Virus record (IMG/VR): IMGVR_UViG_3300007640_000213
Coordinates: 1-25,599 of that record
Source: a virus
DNA: 25,599 nucleotides
Strand: one strand, 5' to 3'
Below are positions 8,588-15,507 of the stretch, in pieces (position 1 is the first letter of the stretch; each line of letters starts with the position of its first letter). Made by a program: the position numbers and the translations under genes. Below the pieces are notes generated by a model. That model was not told where the DNA came from. It ran no database searches and worked only from the letters and a program-made list of their open reading frames with translations.

Positions 8588-9405
8588 CAGACGAAGTAGT
8601 TGCGGTCGTTAAGCGGGGCAAGGTGGTCGCGAACAGACCACACCGATAAACGTGGCTTGATTGCCAGCAGCTCGGTGCCAATCGGAGCGATGCTGTCACG
8701 AACATCAAGCGCGACGTTGCGATCAAGCACCGTTGCACTCGGTAAGCCTAACTCGCGCCAATTAACCTTTGAACGCCGCTTGCGTGCAACGAGTATCTCA
8801 CTATCTGACGTAAACCCAGGCTGTCTGTCGTCGGTGTTATACTCGTTTGCTACAACACGCGAAACGATCTCATCGCGCAGCGCTATAGCCGGCAGTACGA
8901 GGAAGTGTTTTTTCTCGTTCTCGGTCCAATTCCAGCGCATGTGGTCCGCTCGCAGCAGCGGGGTGTGCGTTTCGATAGCGTCCCATATTGCGGTCGTCTT
9001 GGCGAGTGAGTAGTCCTGCGCCCCGCTGTACCAAATCGCGGCGCTGCGCGGGCCGAACACGCGGAACCCGGCGGGGCGGGTGATGCGCGACAGATAGAGA
9101 TCAACCGCGCCATCGAAACCCATATCTTGGATCTCGCTGTCGCCGGTCGCGATGACAGTGCGGCGCACTTGCCGACTATTCACCCGCTCCCAACGAATCG
9201 ACATTGTGTTCTCAAGGTAGACGTAGGCGAGCGAGTTGGTGTCGCGCAGACCGTCCGCGTTCAGCGGCGTATGCTTGTGGTGGCAGATTGTCGCAGCGTG
9301 AGCGGCAAGTGTCTTCCGGTCGTTCGTAGCCGCCACGATGTCGCCGTCCTGATAGTGGTTGTTGGGGCGCTGGTCGTTAGTGACGACGATAGCAATCTCA
9401 GTCAT
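8587..9405 (-). CDS. Hypothetical tail-cassette protein, 272 aa
   Basis: I do not recognise a characterised family. The N-terminus has NDQRPNNHYQDGDIVAATNDRK and a His/Cys pair region (ATICHHKHTPL). The middle is rich in Arg and Trp (WERVNSRQVRRT, MRWNWTENEKKHF), and the C-terminus has SVWSVRDHLAPLND. There is no signal peptide or TM helix. It begins Unit C and overlaps both the possible 15-codon leader (ATGA) and the following repeat-rich tail protein (TGATG), so translation is probably coupled. The region before its ATG (gttgacaaaagcga) lacks a good Shine-Dalgarno. Its GC content is much higher than the neighbouring genes (40 of 60 bases in 9061-9120), so it was probably acquired together with the N-terminal domain of the next gene. 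Confidence 0.7.
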   Translation of the reverse strand: MTEIAIVVTNDQRPNNHYQDGDIVAATNDRKTLAAHAATICHHKHTPLNADGLRDTNSLAYVYLENTMSIRWERVNSRQVRRTVIATGDSEIQDMGFDGAVDLYLSRITRPAGFRVFGPRSAAIWYSGAQDYSLAKTTAIWDAIETHTPLLRADHMRWNWTENEKKHFLVLPAIALRDEIVSRVVANEYNTDDRQPGFTSDSEILVARKRRSKVNWRELGLPSATVLDRNVALDVRDSIAPIGTELLAIKPRLSVWSVRDHLAPLNDRNYFV

Positions 9406-9449
9406 TCGCTTTTGTCAACCAAAGTAAATACATTAAGTATTTCGCTCAT
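9402..9449 (-). CDS. Possible 15-codon leader peptide, translationally coupled
   Basis: After the terminator at 9472-9490 there is a ribosome-binding site (AAAAAGGTGAG) followed at 9449 by ATG and the frame MSEILNVFTLVDKSE. Its TGA overlaps the ATG of the 272-aa gene (ATGA). The 272-aa gene has no clear Shine-Dalgarno of its own, which favours coupling. No known leader family fits, and no run of a regulatory amino acid is present. It could be a chance ORF. Confidence 0.45.
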   Translation of the reverse strand: MSEILNVFTLVDKSE

Positions 9450-9467
9450 AACTCACCTTTTTAAAGC

Positions 9468-9490
9468 AAAACGCCCCTAATTCAGGGGCG
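9468..9490 (-). terminator. Intrinsic terminator ending Unit B
   Basis: On the minus strand a perfect 7-bp GC stem (CGCCCCT / AGGGGCG, arms 9472-9478 and 9484-9490) with a GAATT loop is followed by TTTTGCTTT. It lies 25 bases after the stop of the 143-aa gene. There is no matching T-run on the other side, so it acts on leftward transcription. Confidence 0.85.
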
Positions 9491-9515
9491 CTCAGGTGCC
9501 TGCTTGTAGGCTCAT

Positions 9516-9947
9516 TTACGCTATTTCAATAATTGCCGTGCCAGCTGCAGCTGCCGGGAACGAAACAGTAAATGTACCGCCTGAAGAAGACTTATCACTT
9601 CCGAAAAACAGTACAACAACTGATGGATCACCCGCTGCCGTGTCGTTATAAATCAACGCACCATTGGCGGTAATCGTAGAATTTGTCCAATTAACATCAT
9701 CAAAATCAGTAATCCCTGACGTACCCGAAGTAGTCGGAGTAACATTAGTAAGCGTCTCTCCAGTTGCCGTATACCCAGTACCTGACACTTCATTGGTAGC
9801 CGTATAAGCTGGGGTTGAAGCACCGAGAGTTGCTGAAGACGTATACAAAGCAATTTTAAAAGTATCGCCTGTAGAGTTAGTAAAATTGTGCGTCCCAGTT
9901 AAAAGTTCCTTCTTGAAGCTAGTGCACATTGCCTGAGTAATTGCCAT
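9516..9947 (-). CDS. Small virion structural protein, 143 aa
   Basis: The 143-aa protein is Thr/Ser/Gly-rich and predicted to be mostly beta. It opens with an amphipathic MAITQAMCTSFKKELLTG, then GDTFKIALYTSSATLG, NEVSGTGYTATGE and a late VLFFGSDKSSSGGTFTVSFP. I recall this as a common, experimentally uncharacterised structural protein of marine phages (tail or fibre associated). It is the last gene before a strong terminator and has a good AGGAGA ribosome-binding site, which may indicate high expression. No enzymatic residues are apparent. Head-fibre, decoration or tail-ring roles are all possible. Confidence 0.72.
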   Translation of the reverse strand: MAITQAMCTSFKKELLTGTHNFTNSTGDTFKIALYTSSATLGASTPAYTATNEVSGTGYTATGETLTNVTPTTSGTSGITDFDDVNWTNSTITANGALIYNDTAAGDPSVVVLFFGSDKSSSGGTFTVSFPAAAAGTAIIEIA

Positions 9948-9950
9948 CGG

Positions 9951-10244
9951 CTATCTCCTATTCTCGTAAATATAGTCTGCTAATTCAGACTGCCCATGAT
10001 TTCTTAACAATACCGCTATGGTATCTCTCTCACCTTCAGCGACTTTGTTAAAATAAAACAACAGTAACTTCTTAATATTGTCTTTAAACATAAGAGCCTG
10101 CTGTTTTATAGGATCAGGAGCAGTCGCGCTAACTCCTACGAACCTATCCAAAGCTAAATCTGCCCATTCTTCGGGAGACATACCACGATCATTGGTAGTT
10201 ACTACCCTTACATTCCCAATCTTACCCGCCGAAAGATTAATCAC
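9951..10244 (-). CDS. Hypothetical protein, 97 aa
   Basis: This is a small, mostly helical protein with a central amphipathic region (PDPIKQQALMFKDNIKKLLL) and a C-terminal helix (RNHGQSELADYIYENRR). The segment MSPEEWADLALDRFVG is typical of short proteins seen next to head-tail adaptors in marine phages, but I know no function. The ATG overlaps the stop of the upstream adaptor by 4 bases (ATGA), so the two are likely made in a fixed ratio. It may be a small virion or assembly factor. Confidence 0.65.
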   Translation of the reverse strand: MINLSAGKIGNVRVVTTNDRGMSPEEWADLALDRFVGVSATAPDPIKQQALMFKDNIKKLLLFYFNKVAEGERDTIAVLLRNHGQSELADYIYENRR

Positions 10245-10870
10245 TGTAATGGAATCCTCATTTGACCGGAACGATAAGCATCTCTTCTATTCTTACCATC
10301 CCCAAGTTCTTTAAGTAATGTTAGAGCGATATCATACCGCTTTTGGTACTCGGCTGTAACATCGGCTTCACCCTTCATAAATGTATGAGCTTCTAAGATA
10401 GTCCCATACAGAAGAACTGAATCGAAATTATCACCAAGCCAAGTGTTAGTAGCCGTGACAATGCTTTCCGGATAATAGTAGTAATGTAGTTCTGCAGTGT
10501 AGTTAGCATCCGGAGTCGGGCCTAGAAGAAAAGAATTTCCATCGAATATAGCGTAATACTTAGGTAGCCCAGTATCAGTAGCTTTAGGATATGCTTGCCG
10601 TATAAAATTTACGTCTTTATCCAAAAGATATTCATAGTTACCATCTGTATCTACAACAGCTAACGAAAAAGTAGACATCCAATCCGTAGGAGTTGTAAGG
10701 TACTTATTTCCAGAACTTACAGCGCCCGTTACGTTTTTACGGAAAGCAGGTAAAGCAACTGTATTATAGATACGTTGTTCAGCTTGTTTTATGAACGTAT
10801 TTATATCTGCCGTAGTAAATACGTCTTCTACATAAGACTGAACTTCAGTAACTAATTCAGAATAATTCAT
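10241..10870 (-). CDS. Head-tail adaptor/connector-like protein, 209 aa
   Basis: The protein begins with helices typical of connector proteins (MNYSELVTEVQSYVED, TADINTFIKQAEQRIYNTV). These are followed by a beta section (LTTPTDWMSTFSLAVVDTDG; FDGNSFLLGPTPDANYTAEL, HYYYYPESI) and a long C-terminal helix ending GKNRRDAYRSGQMRIP. This order (N-terminal helix bundle, beta barrel, C-terminal helix) resembles the SU10-type adaptor family as I recall it. It would bridge portal and tail. A second adaptor-like protein (237 aa) lies 0.5 kb upstream in the same operon, so one may be the portal-proximal ring and this one the tail-proximal ring. Its ATG has little Shine-Dalgarno and may be coupled to the 46-aa gene. 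Confidence 0.78.
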   Translation of the reverse strand: MNYSELVTEVQSYVEDVFTTADINTFIKQAEQRIYNTVALPAFRKNVTGAVSSGNKYLTTPTDWMSTFSLAVVDTDGNYEYLLDKDVNFIRQAYPKATDTGLPKYYAIFDGNSFLLGPTPDANYTAELHYYYYPESIVTATNTWLGDNFDSVLLYGTILEAHTFMKGEADVTAEYQKRYDIALTLLKELGDGKNRRDAYRSGQMRIPLQ

Positions 10871-10878
10871 TTCGATAT

Positions 10879-11019
10879 CTACTGAGATTTATTACTAAAC
10901 TTAGTACCTTTCGTAGCTGCTCCAGTACCGCGAGTCTGTTTCGTCTGAGTTTTCGGTACGTTATTCGGGTATCCATCCATTTTAGGTACTGGACACGGTT
11001 TAGGTTGATTATATTTCAT
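10879..11019 (-). CDS. Small basic protein, 46 aa
   Basis: The frame runs from ATG 11019 to TAG 10879 and encodes a Lys/Pro/Thr/Gln-rich peptide with VPKTQTKQTRGTGAATKGTKF. The RGTGAATKGxKF tail is a motif I associate with short conserved proteins next to adaptor genes in marine phages. A ribosome-binding site AGGTGA lies 5 bases before the start, and the gene fills exactly the space between the zinc-ribbon and adaptor genes. It has no hydrophobic segment. A nucleic-acid-contacting or assembly role is possible, but function is unknown. Confidence 0.7.
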   Translation of the reverse strand: MKYNQPKPCPVPKMDGYPNNVPKTQTKQTRGTGAATKGTKFSNKSQ

Positions 11020-11027
11020 ATCGTCAC

Positions 11028-11378
11028 CTAACTAATAGTTACTGTTACAGTTCCCACTTTACCCTGCATCAACACGGTATTGGGGGTCACTCCATTATTT
11101 GCCATGCCAACAGGGTTCCATCCCCATTGGATATCTCTACTTCCTCCCGGTCCAAGACTGTTATCTGGTCTTGGATTTCTTACAGCCTGCGGGTCTTCGA
11201 CCACATACATCCCCTGCATATTCTGAGGATGATCAGGCTCCCAACATTCAGGACAGACAAACATATTTGTCTTTTTCGTCCTTACAACCAGCTCTTTAAG
11301 CTGTTTAAGTTTGTACTGTTGCCCACATCTATCGCAATCCGCGATAGCTCGGACGCCTGTCGTAAACTTATTAGACAT
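11028..11378 (-). CDS. Zinc-ribbon virion-associated protein, 116 aa
   Basis: Two CxxC pairs, Cys15-Cys18 (DCDRCG) and Cys42-Cys45 (VCPECW), make a four-cysteine zinc ribbon in the first 50 residues. It is followed by a conserved-looking DDPQ-type segment (VVEDPQAVRNPRPDNS) and a tail WGWNPVG. The C-terminus ends GKVGTVTVTIS, the same short strand pattern (VGTVTVT) seen in the repeats of the 688-aa tail protein. The gene overlaps the upstream adaptor by 8 bases and precedes the 46-aa gene. The family appears in marine phages without known function; a structural zinc site in the neck or tail is the likeliest role. Confidence 0.75.
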   Translation of the reverse strand: MSNKFTTGVRAIADCDRCGQQYKLKQLKELVVRTKKTNMFVCPECWEPDHPQNMQGMYVVEDPQAVRNPRPDNSLGPGGSRDIQWGWNPVGMANNGVTPNTVLMQGKVGTVTVTIS

Positions 11379-12084
11379 ACGCCCTACGCGGCGCTACAGT
11401 AATGCTCGACCGATCTCTATCCTCGTCAGCTGCTAATTCCCATGCTTCGTCGTACATCTGCTTAAGCGGTACAATTCTTGGCGCACTATCAGGAATTTTC
11501 ATCGCTATATAGTAAGCTAATCCAGCTACTAAACAAGGTAGAAATCTGAACGGTATATCTTGCGTATTAACACCGTTCCCAGCGTCCAACATCCTACGTA
11601 ATCGCCAATACACCAACTGATAAGACATCGCACTATCCGGCGTAGGCCACACTGTAATTGTCGGATACTGAACAACCGCATCAGCAGCAACAGCACCGGT
11701 CTTACGATCTATATAGACTTGGATTGGCCGTCCAGTTGAAGTTTTGTTAGGGATACTCGCATAAGTGGGCAAAGCGATACGTGAGATAGCTATATCACTC
11801 TGATTAGAACTGCCCGCGTTCGTCCTGATTACATGCTCTATCAAATCTACCGTATCGAGCGGTAAATCATAGGTTGCTGTACCGGAAACCAGATTTATCT
11901 GCCCCTGCTCCACAGTCCACAGGTTGATGCCGCGATTAGCCCACTCAGCAAACATCAAATTCAAGCTACGCCGTGCGGTACGGAAATCGTATCCAGTACG
12001 TAACTCAGTACCAGCACGCTCGAAAGCCTCTTCGATGATATCGTTAAGGTCTAAATTAAAAGCGCTTGTTGCTGAAGTTGCCAT
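11371..12084 (-). CDS. Head-to-tail adaptor, P22 gp4-like, 237 aa
   Basis: The protein opens with LNDIIEEAFERAGTELRTG and continues with FRTARRSLNLMFAEWANRGINLWTV (in two stretches, residues about 34-58). This is the helical signature of gp4-type adaptors that dock under the portal ring. Beta segments follow (GTATYDLPLDTVDLIEHV, ITVWPTPDSAMSYQLVYW), then helices (LPCLVAGLAYYIAMKI, KQMYDEAWELAADEDR). It likely closes the portal after packaging and provides the tail-binding surface. It has an AAAGGT ribosome-binding site and is followed by the zinc ribbon. The partner adaptor at 10.2-10.9 kb suggests a two-ring neck. Confidence 0.82.
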   Translation of the reverse strand: MATSATSAFNLDLNDIIEEAFERAGTELRTGYDFRTARRSLNLMFAEWANRGINLWTVEQGQINLVSGTATYDLPLDTVDLIEHVIRTNAGSSNQSDIAISRIALPTYASIPNKTSTGRPIQVYIDRKTGAVAADAVVQYPTITVWPTPDSAMSYQLVYWRLRRMLDAGNGVNTQDIPFRFLPCLVAGLAYYIAMKIPDSAPRIVPLKQMYDEAWELAADEDRDRSSITVAPRRAYV

Positions 12085-12094
12085 TTACATACCT

Positions 12095-12388
12095 TTATTC
12101 GGTAATTCGCTTCCACATAGACGCATGTGTTTCTCTATTGTCTGATTCTGCCTCTTTCATATCTCTTTTTAACTCAGAGACATCTTCAGAAATAGATTCT
12201 ACTTTGGTCTGTAGAGACCCATATCCAACTGCAGCAGATATAGCGACGACAATTAATGGGAGCCATTTAAGATAATCTACCGTAGAAACAGGCGGTGGCT
12301 CCCGCCTGTCCGGTCCAGAATACCGGTCTCGTTCCGAATCTCGGATACGATCTACAGCCCGCTGGATAATTGTCTCGTCACCTACCAT
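12095..12388 (-). CDS. Small single-TM, coiled-coil membrane protein, 97 aa
   Basis: The N-terminal 35 residues are highly charged (QRAVDRIRDSERDRYSGPDRREPPP). One hydrophobic helix follows (LKWLPLIVVAISAAVGYGSL, about 40-58), then a coiled coil (VESISEDVSELKRDMKEAESDNRE). The topology (cytoplasmic basic N-terminus, one TM, coiled coil) is similar to i-spanin or holin-accessory proteins, and also to the plus-strand protein at 25.04 kb. It lies among virion genes far from the endolysin, so a lysis role is only a possibility. It could also be a membrane-anchored assembly factor. Confidence 0.65.
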   Translation of the reverse strand: MVGDETIIQRAVDRIRDSERDRYSGPDRREPPPVSTVDYLKWLPLIVVAISAAVGYGSLQTKVESISEDVSELKRDMKEAESDNRETHASMWKRITE

Positions 12389-12862
12389 TTAGCACATACG
12401 TCCGCGAGTTTTACCCTTTTTACAACATCCATCAATCCCCTTTTTAACCGATCCGCCAGCTTTATAATTTTTAGTCCGCGCCTTCATAGGAGGTTTCTTA
12501 ACCTTACCCCCTTTGCGCATCGGAGTATTAGACGGTGTAGCTCCTGCAGCCTTATCAGTCGCTGTCTCCCCCGACATCTGTTGTGTGGTTGTCCTCGGTA
12601 GGCGTGCGGAAGGCGCTGCAGCTGCAGCTCGTCTGCTAATAGGGTTCTCTAAACGATCAGCTCGATTAGAGTTCATTACTTTCGTCATATCTGGTCTGTA
12701 CATATTACTAGCCCTATCCTTTCTTGGTCCTTGCGGACGACCGCGTGTTCCGGATAACCCTTCAGGCATTTGTGCACGCCTTAATCCTAATCTCCCCTGT
12801 GCGCGTTCGCGACGTGCCATTCTGGGATCCATCATAGCTGGATCTCTTGGTCCCATACCCAT
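12389..12862 (-). CDS. Very basic protein with GGSVKKGIDGCCKKGKTRG-type tail, 157 aa
   Basis: The sequence is Met/Arg/Pro-rich at the N-terminus (MDPRMARRERAQGRLGLRRA), low-complexity in the middle (Ala/Thr/Ser), and ends with a Lys/Gly cluster containing MRKGGKVKKPPMK and AGGSVKKGIDGCCKKGKTRG. The C-terminal Gly-Gly-Lys and Cys-Cys-Lys-Lys-Gly motif recurs in small basic proteins of marine phages as I recall them. No fold is predicted by eye. It is the last of four consecutive basic proteins, which may coat or condense packaged DNA or act as internal head proteins. Expression is presumably with the virion genes; the start has a GGGAGA ribosome-binding site. Confidence 0.68.
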   Translation of the reverse strand: MGMGPRDPAMMDPRMARRERAQGRLGLRRAQMPEGLSGTRGRPQGPRKDRASNMYRPDMTKVMNSNRADRLENPISRRAAAAAPSARLPRTTTQQMSGETATDKAAGATPSNTPMRKGGKVKKPPMKARTKNYKAGGSVKKGIDGCCKKGKTRGRMC

Positions 12863-12865
12863 AAT

Positions 12866-13735
12866 TTATCTCCCTTTACCTGTACGTTGACGGGATGGTT
12901 TTCCTCCATATTTCACAGAACCACCGTGTTTGAATCCGGCCCTTATCTCTGCGGCTTCATCCGGTGTGACATACCCTTTATTTCTAGCTTTTGTAGCCCT
13001 TGTTTTTCTAGCGATATCTCGGTTTTTTTGTTCTTTTCGTCTACCTCTTGATAAGGTAGCTTCATTTCTCTCATTTCTTGCTCTCAAAACGTCAGATGCG
13101 CTGGGTGCCTCTTCAGCTTTTCTTTGTCTAGCGTTACGTCCAGAAACAGTACGTTTGCCATTTGACCCCATTTCCTTCTGAACTCTCCGTGCAAGAGCGC
13201 CTGTTAAACTTTTTGCAGCACCTATTTTCTTAAGCCCCATAGCGCCCATAGCGCCTGCGCCTGAAGATTTTGCTATTTTTCCTAATGTGAGAGGATTTTT
13301 AGGTTTAGGTTTAGGTTTTGTAGCGTCGCGTTCTTTTGAAGTAGACCCTGCGCCCTGTGGTCTTACAGGTATTTTCGGTGGGTTCCGTTTAGTGGATATA
13401 GACCCGCCACCCGTCTTAGGTTTATTAGCTGCAGGTACAGCGTTAGCTGCTTTTTTCCTATCTGCGGCTTTCGCTTCGCGTGCGGCCTTCTCTTCTTTAA
13501 ATTCTGTAGTGAATTCTTCACCATTAAAGTAAAAGGTTTTTTGTTTATTATCGCGAGCTTTTCTAAACGCTGCTCCAAAAGGACTTAATTTTTTAGCCAC
13601 TTTACCACCTTTTTTATAAGTTTCCTGTTTATTAGACCCTTCGTACTCACTGACTAAAGCAGCTAATTGAGGATTGTTTACCGCAGCCCTTTTTACTTCA
13701 GTATAAAGATCTTTATCTTTCCTACCTAAACCCAT
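12866..13735 (-). CDS. Long basic, largely disordered protein, 289 aa
   Basis: The protein is Lys/Arg/Ala/Gly-rich throughout. A compact element at residues about 40-80 (KKGGKVAKKLSPFGAAF and KTFYFNGEEFTTEFKEEK) is one I recognise from marine phage genomes. It is followed by Pro/Lys linkers (KPKPKPKNPLTLG) and a C-terminal RGRRKEQKNRDIARKTRATK stretch, ending GFKHGGSVKYGGKPSRQRTG. The KKGG and HGGSVKYGG motifs link it to the next basic gene. Charge and composition suggest contact with DNA inside the head, but no enzymatic domain is present. The ATG overlaps the stop of the 50-aa gene by one base. Confidence 0.68.
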   Translation of the reverse strand: MGLGRKDKDLYTEVKRAAVNNPQLAALVSEYEGSNKQETYKKGGKVAKKLSPFGAAFRKARDNKQKTFYFNGEEFTTEFKEEKAAREAKAADRKKAANAVPAANKPKTGGGSISTKRNPPKIPVRPQGAGSTSKERDATKPKPKPKNPLTLGKIAKSSGAGAMGAMGLKKIGAAKSLTGALARRVQKEMGSNGKRTVSGRNARQRKAEEAPSASDVLRARNERNEATLSRGRRKEQKNRDIARKTRATKARNKGYVTPDEAAEIRAGFKHGGSVKYGGKPSRQRTGKGR

Positions 13736-13887
13736 TACCGTTTACCTTTTGGTTTAGCAGATCTCTTTAAGGCTTTAGCTGTGGGAGCGCCTTTAGCTCC
13801 GGGTTTACGCATCTTTTCTCCACTACCTGCGGCAATGCGTTTACGCTTTGCATGGATGTTATCCCAAAGCCCCCGTTTCCTAGCCAT
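13735..13887 (-). CDS. Small basic protein, 50 aa (GLWDNIHAKRKRI family)
   Basis: The frame starts at ATG 13887 and encodes MARKRGLWDNIHAKRKRI and then AGSGEKMRKPGAKGAPT, ending with a Lys-rich tail. It overlaps both neighbours by one base (TAATG at each junction), which strongly supports it as a real gene. The WDNIHAKRKRI...GSGEKMRKPG pattern is one I recognise in short proteins of marine phages. Function is unknown. Fifteen or more of the 50 residues are Lys or Arg, so DNA or RNA binding is plausible. Confidence 0.78.
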   Translation of the reverse strand: MARKRGLWDNIHAKRKRIAAGSGEKMRKPGAKGAPTAKALKRSAKPKGKR

Positions 13888-14165
13888 TACCATTTCACCT
13901 TATCAGCCCAATAAGCAGCACTCATTTTACCTTTAGCAATGTTCTTGCCGTGTCGAGCCTTAAATGACTTGCGCTTTTTCTTCATCCTGTCTGATTCACC
14001 CGCTTTAGGTTTACCAGCGGTTTTAGCGCCTTGCTCTCCAAACCGAATAACTTTCTCTTTTCCCCCTTCGCAGGCTTTAACAACATGCGATTTTTTGGGG
14101 TGAGAAGGTGTACGGCGTGGAGAATTACACGCCATTTGAGAACGTCTGAGTGGTCTAATCGGCAT
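13887..14165 (-). CDS. Conserved basic protein, 92 aa
   Basis: Characteristic segments are CNSPRRTPSHPKKSHVVKAC, GGKEKVIRFGEQGAKTAGKP and SFKARHGKNIAKGKMSAAYW. The two cysteines and the SFKARHGKNIAKGKMSAAYWADK end make this a well-defined small family that I recall from marine phages without a function. The start at 14165 has a GGTGAAG ribosome-binding site; an internal ATG at 14135 has none. The gene overlaps the upstream 262-aa gene by 11 bases. It is the first of the basic cluster (92, 50, 289 and 157 aa). Confidence 0.72.
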   Translation of the reverse strand: MPIRPLRRSQMACNSPRRTPSHPKKSHVVKACEGGKEKVIRFGEQGAKTAGKPKAGESDRMKKKRKSFKARHGKNIAKGKMSAAYWADKVKW

Positions 14166-14943
14166 CGTTCTTCACCAAATATCCTTCATAGGTAGCGGAT
14201 ACAGCATTGGCCTGCGCTGAACTGACAACTGCTCGGGCTTCTATATCTGATTTTTCAGTAACAGTTAAAGGGATTTCCCAATCAAAGTCGATAAACCCCG
14301 TAACTAGAGTTATCTTGGCTTGCGTGCGAAATACGCCTCCAAAAGGTCTAGACACTAATCTAGCTGTAATGAACTGATTACCTGCAGATGCGGTGCCACT
14401 GGAGATGGTTCCTCTGGTTAAATACAGCGTATACCCTGCAGGGACGGTATAGGGGGTCATCAAAGTTTGATTATCCCCCAGCGTTATACGAGCATACGTC
14501 GTTCCATTAGGTACTCCAGCTGTTGCACCGCTAGTTCCTATATAGATATTTCCTGCAGCCGTACCGCCAGAGCCTGCTGTAGCTACATAAGCTCTATAAA
14601 CTCTAATGTAATTATTAGTAGTTGCTACCTGCGTCTGACCATTCAAAGTCACAGTTTCAAATGCTTCGTTATAGTTAGCATCTAAGCCTCCTATAACAAT
14701 AGTTCTAGCGCCGGTACCAGCGGAGGTATCCGTGGTTGCCGTAGAAGACACATACATCAAACCCGCAGCTGCGGGATAAGAGTACAGTCCTCCTAAATCC
14801 CAAACTGTTTCTTCAACATTTTGAACATCCGCATGAAAACCAAACTTAAACAGTGGTGTGTGGTAACTAATCTGCCTGCGAGCAACTTGTAATTCAAATG
14901 GCTCAGTAGTACCGACCCTCGATATAGAACTTACTTGAGCCAT
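14155..14943 (-). CDS. Beta-rich virion structural protein, 262 aa
   Basis: The N-terminus is helical or extended (VSSISRVGTTEPFELQVARR; ISYHTPLFKFGFH). The rest is Thr/Ala/Gly-rich beta structure (TSAGTGARTIVIGGLDANYN; NNYIRVYRAYVATAGSGGTA; GTTYARITLGDNQTLMTPYT). It ends with an AVVSSAQANAVSATYEGYLV segment. I recall it as a recurrent but uncharacterised phage structural protein. It follows two small decoration-like proteins in the promoter-proximal part of Unit B, so it may be a head fibre or decoration protein expressed at high level. A tail role cannot be excluded. Confidence 0.72.
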   Translation of the reverse strand: MAQVSSISRVGTTEPFELQVARRQISYHTPLFKFGFHADVQNVEETVWDLGGLYSYPAAAGLMYVSSTATTDTSAGTGARTIVIGGLDANYNEAFETVTLNGQTQVATTNNYIRVYRAYVATAGSGGTAAGNIYIGTSGATAGVPNGTTYARITLGDNQTLMTPYTVPAGYTLYLTRGTISSGTASAGNQFITARLVSRPFGGVFRTQAKITLVTGFIDFDWEIPLTVTEKSDIEARAVVSSAQANAVSATYEGYLVKNDAD

Positions 14944-14950
14944 TGAATTA

Positions 14951-15238
14951 TTACCCTAAAATCAGTGTAATTACTGATCCTGTTCCAGACAATGCAGATA
15001 CGTAACAACCGCTTTCAGCAAGAAGTCCATCTTCTCCTAAATAGATATCTTGGAATCCGATAGGAATCGTAAGATCCAGCAGAGTTTCACCAGACCCGCT
15101 CCCATCTTTAAGTGTGAAAGCGGTTATTGCTGTTCCGTATACAAGAACACTCTTAATACGGGAACGATCTGGACCTACCAAACCGGGTGTAAACCCGGCG
15201 GTTGCTACGTTATAGGCTTTTACTTCATAACCAGCCAT
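14951..15238 (-). CDS. Small virion protein, 95 aa, decoration-like
   Basis: The sequence (MAGYEVKAYNVATAGFTPG, RIKSVLVYGTAITAFTLKDG, LDLTIPIGFQDIYLGEDG, VSALSGTGSVITLILG) is mostly short beta strands, as in small capsid-decoration or base proteins. It follows the 75-aa gene by 13 bases, with a TAGGAG ribosome-binding site. No family can be named. It is likely a structural component because of position near the promoter and next to capsid genes. Confidence 0.65.
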   Translation of the reverse strand: MAGYEVKAYNVATAGFTPGLVGPDRSRIKSVLVYGTAITAFTLKDGSGSGETLLDLTIPIGFQDIYLGEDGLLAESGCYVSALSGTGSVITLILG

Positions 15239-15251
15239 GAGCTAACTCCTA

Positions 15252-15479
15252 TTAAGAAAGAGCTGCGCCGACTGCGGTTACCCAAGCTGAACCTGTACTA
15301 ACAACCAAGCAATATTCGTTATTACCAGCACCGTTATCACTGATAAGACGAACCTGACCAGCATTACCAGCAGCGGCTGCAGGTAACTCAGAAGTAGTAA
15401 TAGCTGTCAATTTAAGGAAAGCAGCGGTAGTAAAACCGTTGGTGGACACGACAGGCCCGGAAAAAGTGGTAGTAGCCAT
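15252..15479 (-). CDS. Small virion protein, 75 aa, first gene of Unit B
   Basis: The protein is Ala/Thr/Ser/Gly-rich (TTTFSGPVVSTNGFTTAAF, then LPAAAAGNAGQVRLISDNGA) and ends VVSTGSAWVTAVGAALS. This resembles small beta domains found in phage head fibres and decorations, where GQVRLISDN and STGSAWV turns recur. It is preceded by an AAGGAG ribosome-binding site and, further upstream, by a consensus promoter and a stem-loop. It therefore is the most promoter-proximal gene of the second leftward unit and likely made in large amounts, as expected of a capsid-coating protein. Confidence 0.7.
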   Translation of the reverse strand: MATTTFSGPVVSTNGFTTAAFLKLTAITTSELPAAAAGNAGQVRLISDNGAGNNEYCLVVSTGSAWVTAVGAALS

Positions 15480-15507
15480 CTTAGCTCCTTACATGCAAGT
15501 GGATGGA

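Noticed and set aside
8600-9013. 137-aa plus-strand ORF
   Set aside because: It lies wholly antisense to the 272-aa gene in the GC-rich block, where stop codons are rare in all frames.
9392-9416. TTGACA at 9411-9416 as a leftward promoter
   Set aside because: The sequence 17 bases downstream (TTGCTA) is a poor -10 and would start transcription inside the 272-aa gene.
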